Shown: piece after piece, positions 60,007-64,000 of the stretch | Layout: each line of letters starts with the position of its first letter | Numbering within the stretch: position 1 is the stretch's first letter | NCBI GenBank assembly: GCA_951230915.1 | Contig: OX579634.1 | Span: forward strand, 11,124,725-11,188,724 | Direction of reading: 5' to 3' | Source: Antitrichia curtipendula | Lineage: Eukaryota > Streptophyta > Bryopsida > Hypnales > Leucodontaceae | Length of the DNA stretch: 64,000 nucleotides | The notes under the pieces: model-generated | What the model saw: only the letters and a program-made list of their open reading frames with translations | What the model was told of the DNA's origin: nothing | Databases searched by the model: none | Position numbers and translations under genes: made by a program

Positions 60007-61405
60007 ATGCTTTTAAATTCTAAGCTTAGTTGTATAATTTTATTTCTGTTGTATAGAATAGGGAACAAGAGCAGATTCAAGGGAAAGAAGCAAAAGATAC
60101 AAATTCAAAAAGAAGTCGGTGTTGAAGATCCAAACAAGCTTAAATGCCTGTTTTATAATTGTTCTGTAATGAACGATGAGGCTTCTCTAAACGAGCATTA
60201 TATAGGGAAGATGCATTGTCGGCTTGAAAAACTCCACCTTTATATTCCATTGTTCAAGGAACATGGCATTTTTCCAACTGTGGGGGAAAAAAAAATTCAC
60301 TGCAGGGTGTATAGCAAAAGTGGCTTTCCTAAGGATGTTAGAAAGCTAAAAGCACACCTTCTTGATGTGCATTTAGTGGGGTCACAGCAGAGTTCACTTT
60401 CAAATTCACAAACCTGGTATGTGGGCAGTGAAATTCTTAATGTAATTCAAAGAGTTTAAAAAATGAGGCCAAAGGTATATTGGACAGAAGAATATGATTT
60501 AGAAATGGAGAGTTCAAGTTTTGAAAGAGTAAGCTCTTCAACTTTATCTGTAGATTCTTCAGGTTCTGGATTTCATTTTCTTTTAGTGAATGGCCGGTTC
60601 AATTGCTCTAAGTTAACAACCATGACAGAGTTAGCCACTTTTTTAGAAGCTAAAGGAAATCTCACTAAGCGTGGAGAAATGAAGACGGCAGATCGAGATT
60701 CCAGGATTGTAACCTTTGGATTTCGATATGCTTATGGAGAAATCGGAAGGTAAATTTTTTAACTTTCTTTTTTGAATTTTTTGGTTTAATGTTTTTATTA
60801 ATCAAATATTTATATAGTGTTTTGTATCTTTTTAGGTTTTGGCATAAGGTTCATGAATGCCATGGGCGTGCCAATGAACTTTGCAACATGATTTCTGATC
60901 ATTTAAGAGTTCAATTTCCAGAAGTTTTCAAGAATTTGTACGAGGTTTTAATAGCAAAAGGCATTGATGAAGAGGGGAATATTATGCTTGGGAACACTTT
61001 TTACAACCATGTGCATCACAAAGAATTATCATTGCAATATTCATGTAGATTTTGATGATGTTTCTTATGGCTTCTTTGTGTGGTTTGGTGCTCATGGTAA
61101 GTGATTTTTTTTAATTTATAATTTATGTTTTTACATGTTATATTTTTATTCTTTGAATTCTATTTAATTTTTTTTTTTCAAGTACAAAAGATTAATGTGA
61201 TAGTGGTGTGCATTTTTATCTTCTTGGCATCCAACTTTTTACTATACCTCATATTGACAATGTTATGTTTTGCAAAGCATCAAAGCTATGGCATTGTATA
61301 AGGACTGTTGGAGATAGAGGGCAATTTGGAATTGCCTTTTATCAAAAATCTTCATTCTTTAGATGGTATTCTATCATGAAGATGTTCATGATAAGCTTGT
61401 TTTGA
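60007..61405 (+). pseudogene. decayed transposon-type gene: zinc finger plus iron-dioxygenase-like region
   Basis: Three collinear coding blocks read in order but are broken. Block 1 (60007-60456) has a C-x4-C-x11-H-x5-H finger (Cys47, Cys52, His64, His70). An in-frame TAA at 60457-60459 separates it from block 2 (60463-60749), which continues in the same frame. A good intron (60750-60835) leads to FWHKVHECHG and on to KELSLQYSCRF. There a one-base shift is needed to reach NIHVDFDDVSYGFFVWFGAH, which carries an H-x-D pair. A further block (from 61208) holds LLGIQLFTIPHIDN and KLWHC. H-x-D followed by a distal His in a conserved strand is the metal-site pattern of 2-oxoglutarate/Fe(II) dioxygenases, including TET/JBP-like enzymes carried by some transposons. 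The assignment is tentative. The stop, the shift and a last junction out of frame indicate a pseudogene. Confidence 0.45.
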
Positions 61406-64000
61406 GTTGCCTCAATAGTTGTGGTATTGAGTATGATTAGGTTTATACATTCTATTTGTACATCTACAGCTATTATTACATACATTGAATCTGTGGAGTA
61501 AAATCTATTGTTATATATGTTATTATATTTTTGTTTTCCATAACCTATACATATTTATATTTCCTAAGTATATTTGGGCTTTCAAGTACTTTGAATAATT
61601 TTGTACTTGATGATTAATTATAATAGATAGGAGAAATGATAATTATTCTACACTATTCTTCTTGAAGTAATTATGGCACTCGTGGCCTCTCAACCACCCT
61701 TGGTATGACTTTCAAGGTAGGGCTGAATGGCATATTTACGCCTAATTTAATCCCCAATTTGAGTGGCCAACGGGATTTTTGAGATCCTAATCTTTATCTC
61801 TTATCTCTTTTTATATCTAAACATGTTTCATTTTCTTTCTTGCAAATTATGTTTCTACATTGAGGGAATTCTATTAAGTTGAAAGTGAGAAAATATGAAT
61901 GTGGATGATAGGACTTGAGGGAGAGTTAAGGTTGTTGTGATACTAAATGTTGCGCTCTTCTAGTGGCAAGTTATCTTTATGATTCTATCATTTCTTTACT
62001 TGTCTATCTATCCTCCCTTGTTACTTTTCTAAAAATAAAAATAAATCTCATGTCCAAATTTGGGCCAAATTTTTTCCACAAGGGCCTGAGGAGTGTGTGA
62101 AGCCCAGAGTTGGCCAAGCTACTTAGGTAGGCTGCTTGGCCAAGCTGACAGATAAACTTTAGGAAATATTTTGGGACCTTTTTTCTCCTCACTTTTTTCA
62201 ACTTCTCTTCTTCTTTGTAGTGCTAAATAAGATGGACACTTCGAGGACAAAATTCAACTTTTTATCTTTGGCTAAACAACAAATTCAACTTTGATTTTTA
62301 ACTTGTAGAAGCTCCTCTAATGCTACTTGGTCTTTGTCACTATTTTTTTGGAGACTAAACTTTGGTTGTTTTCAAGCACGTTTTGGAAACTAAACTTTAG
62401 GAATGAACACCAAGGGGGCCTAAAGCTTTGTCCTAGGGATGGCTTTAAGACCAAATCTCAGACTTATGGATCCCAATGAGATTCAACGCTCTACCATGGG
62501 ATTAAGTATTAGCATATAATTTAAGATTTTCTATCTAAAGGATTTCAAAGCAAATTTTTCTAAGAACTCCTAATCAAAGCTCCACCGTCCTAAAGGCGCC
62601 AAGCAAGAAGACAAGTCTTAGATAAGGTAAGAAAATCATGAATACATTCGGATCTCAACTAGAACAAGGAGTTAGTTCATCAATGTGGTGTAATACCCGT
62701 TGGTATAAGAAATGTTAGTACAACCAAGGTAGTAACCACACAACTCTCAACAAGAGATTAGAGGCCCCCCCTAAGCGGCATCACCAAGGTATGGAAGGGG
62801 GAATTTCCTAGGATTAGTACAATCACTTAAGCATTCTTTTACAATCAAGGAATTAATACGACAAGGACTACAATACTTGCATAAAATAAACGAGGAATAA
62901 AGAACCCCGAGCTTCTTCACAAAGCTTGAAAAACACAAACAATGGAGCATAAAGTGCTCCAAAAATACTCCATGTAAGATTTCTTGGCTAAAAACACCAA
63001 AGATTCCAACACAAATTGAGCCCAACAAATCCAAATACAACAAATGGAGGTGGTTTGAGAGGGAAATGTGTGCTCTTTTATACTCTTTTGGGGCATCCAC
63101 CTCCTCTCATTTTTACTAAGGTAATCCTATCATTTAGGATTTTCATCCTAATCTTTAAAGATTTTCACTTTCTATGCTAGTCCAAACTCTAACTTTTGGG
63201 TATTAACTCCGAATCATGAACATATTGCATCATTGACTTTAGAAGGACATTTTTAGTCCATTGAATATCTCCACTCTTTTTCCTACCTTCAGAAATCAGA
63301 ATCTCATTGAAATCCAATGCCAACTTAATACCAAAACGGGATAAAAATTCAACTTTTGGAGGTTCACTTTTTTGTGAAAAATAACTAGCTTAGGTTCTCC
63401 AATAGATATGACAGAGTAAGAGAAGACCTAATTTGTACCTCATTCCGATTTTGTATGCTCCCAAAATGTTGGTCAACTTCGCCATAATCTTTAAATTTGT
63501 TGGGAATTGGAAAATTGTGATAGTTCAAGTACTTCTAGCAATCGTAATGTCCTGAAACTTGTCGGTTCATTTTAATAACATAAAAGAATCTAATTTAATT
63601 TTTAGTGAGATTTTATTGCAACCTAGGTAATTTCCATGAAAATCCTATTATAGGTTTGGTGGTTGGCTGTCTAGAAGAACATCTTTTGACTATCAAAAAA
63701 TTCTAATTTTTTTTTATGGAACCTCTTATAAAATTTTGTAAAAAAGGTGCAAGACCATATTTTTACTTTGCACCACTAGAGAAGGAGGATTAAATCCCGC
63801 TTCATCCTATAAGCATAGTTATGTAGGGAATCTTTTTTTTAGAAGACAATTTAGGTGAATGGATTTCACCGTTGAGTCCAGCTTTTGAATTCAACCTTGT
63901 ATCATCATCCTTTGGCAATATATTCCTTCCATTGGTCCGTCTTGAGGTGGTAATTCTTTTAGACTAACAATTACTAGAGGGTCTGCTATTTTGTTGATGT
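61406..64000. other. intergenic DNA without a recognised gene
   Basis: AT-rich. A minus-strand open frame at 62771-63100 has no recognisable motif. No tRNA, LTR or terminal repeat was identified. Confidence 0.45.

Noticed and set aside
62771..63100. Hydrophobic/Cys-rich minus-strand frame of 109 codons
   Set aside because: No recognisable domain or start context. Composition follows local AT/CT bias.
1..64000. CRISPR array, bacterial operon or phage content
   Set aside because: None present. Introns, tRNA structure and protein families are those of a plant nucleus, and the tandem repeats seen lack CRISPR repeat-spacer order.

Overview
This is a 64 kb piece of a nuclear plant genome. Genes are split by GT-AG introns and sit as moderately GC-rich islands in AT-rich, repeat-laden DNA. 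The gene content (a full-length plant SCAR/WAVE protein, a CB5LP-type cytochrome b5, an OEP16/Tim17-like pore protein, a WRC zinc-finger protein) fits a land plant. An alpha/beta hydrolase of a type I associate from memory with non-seed plants and algae hints at a bryophyte or other non-flowering lineage, but I cannot name the species. No bacterial or organellar features were seen. All exon models were built by hand from reading frame, splice consensus, phase and protein similarity.

Layout. 1-6000: AT-rich intergenic DNA with a tRNA-derived SINE bracketed by a 10-bp target duplication (334-520) and one copy of a hairpin-ended dispersed repeat. 6565-13227 (+): SCAR/WAVE gene, nine exons, 1600 aa, with an in-frame 36-bp coding minisatellite. 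14707-16094 (-): cytochrome b5-like gene, five exons, 121 aa, convergent with SCAR. 16.1-21.9 kb: gene-poor; holds a 2.2-kb array built of 65-bp palindromes (19.26-21.45 kb) and an interstitial telomere-like patch. 21875-22585: candidate MITE. 23880-27086 (+): alpha/beta hydrolase, three coding exons, 447 aa. 27.9-30.5 kb: cluster of TTAA-bounded elements with CCCCTAAAG-type ends. 32276-34833 (-): HD-domain 5'-nucleotidase (HDDC2/YfbR type), eight exons, 242 aa. 37044-39356 (+): OEP16/Tim17-22-23 family gene, six exons, 139 aa. 39.9-42.2 kb: second cluster of TTAA-bounded elements. 44759-44832 (-): tRNA-Arg(TCG). 45.4-46.7 kb: a GC-richer island with an unrecognised possible gene. 49733-52571 (-): WRC zinc-finger nuclear protein, three exons, 412 aa, preceded by an upstream ORF whose stop overlaps its ATG. 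53.6-55.0 kb: third TTAA-element site. 60.0-61.4 kb (+): decayed transposon-type gene with a zinc finger and an iron-dioxygenase-like H-x-D/H pattern.

The genes do not form a pathway. They are ordinary single-copy eukaryotic housekeeping or regulatory genes (actin nucleation, heme/electron transfer, nucleotide hygiene, organelle membrane pore, transcription). The most unusual material is the repeat fraction: the TTAA-bounded element family, which recurs in pairs with a spacer of about 15 bp, and the nested-palindrome array.
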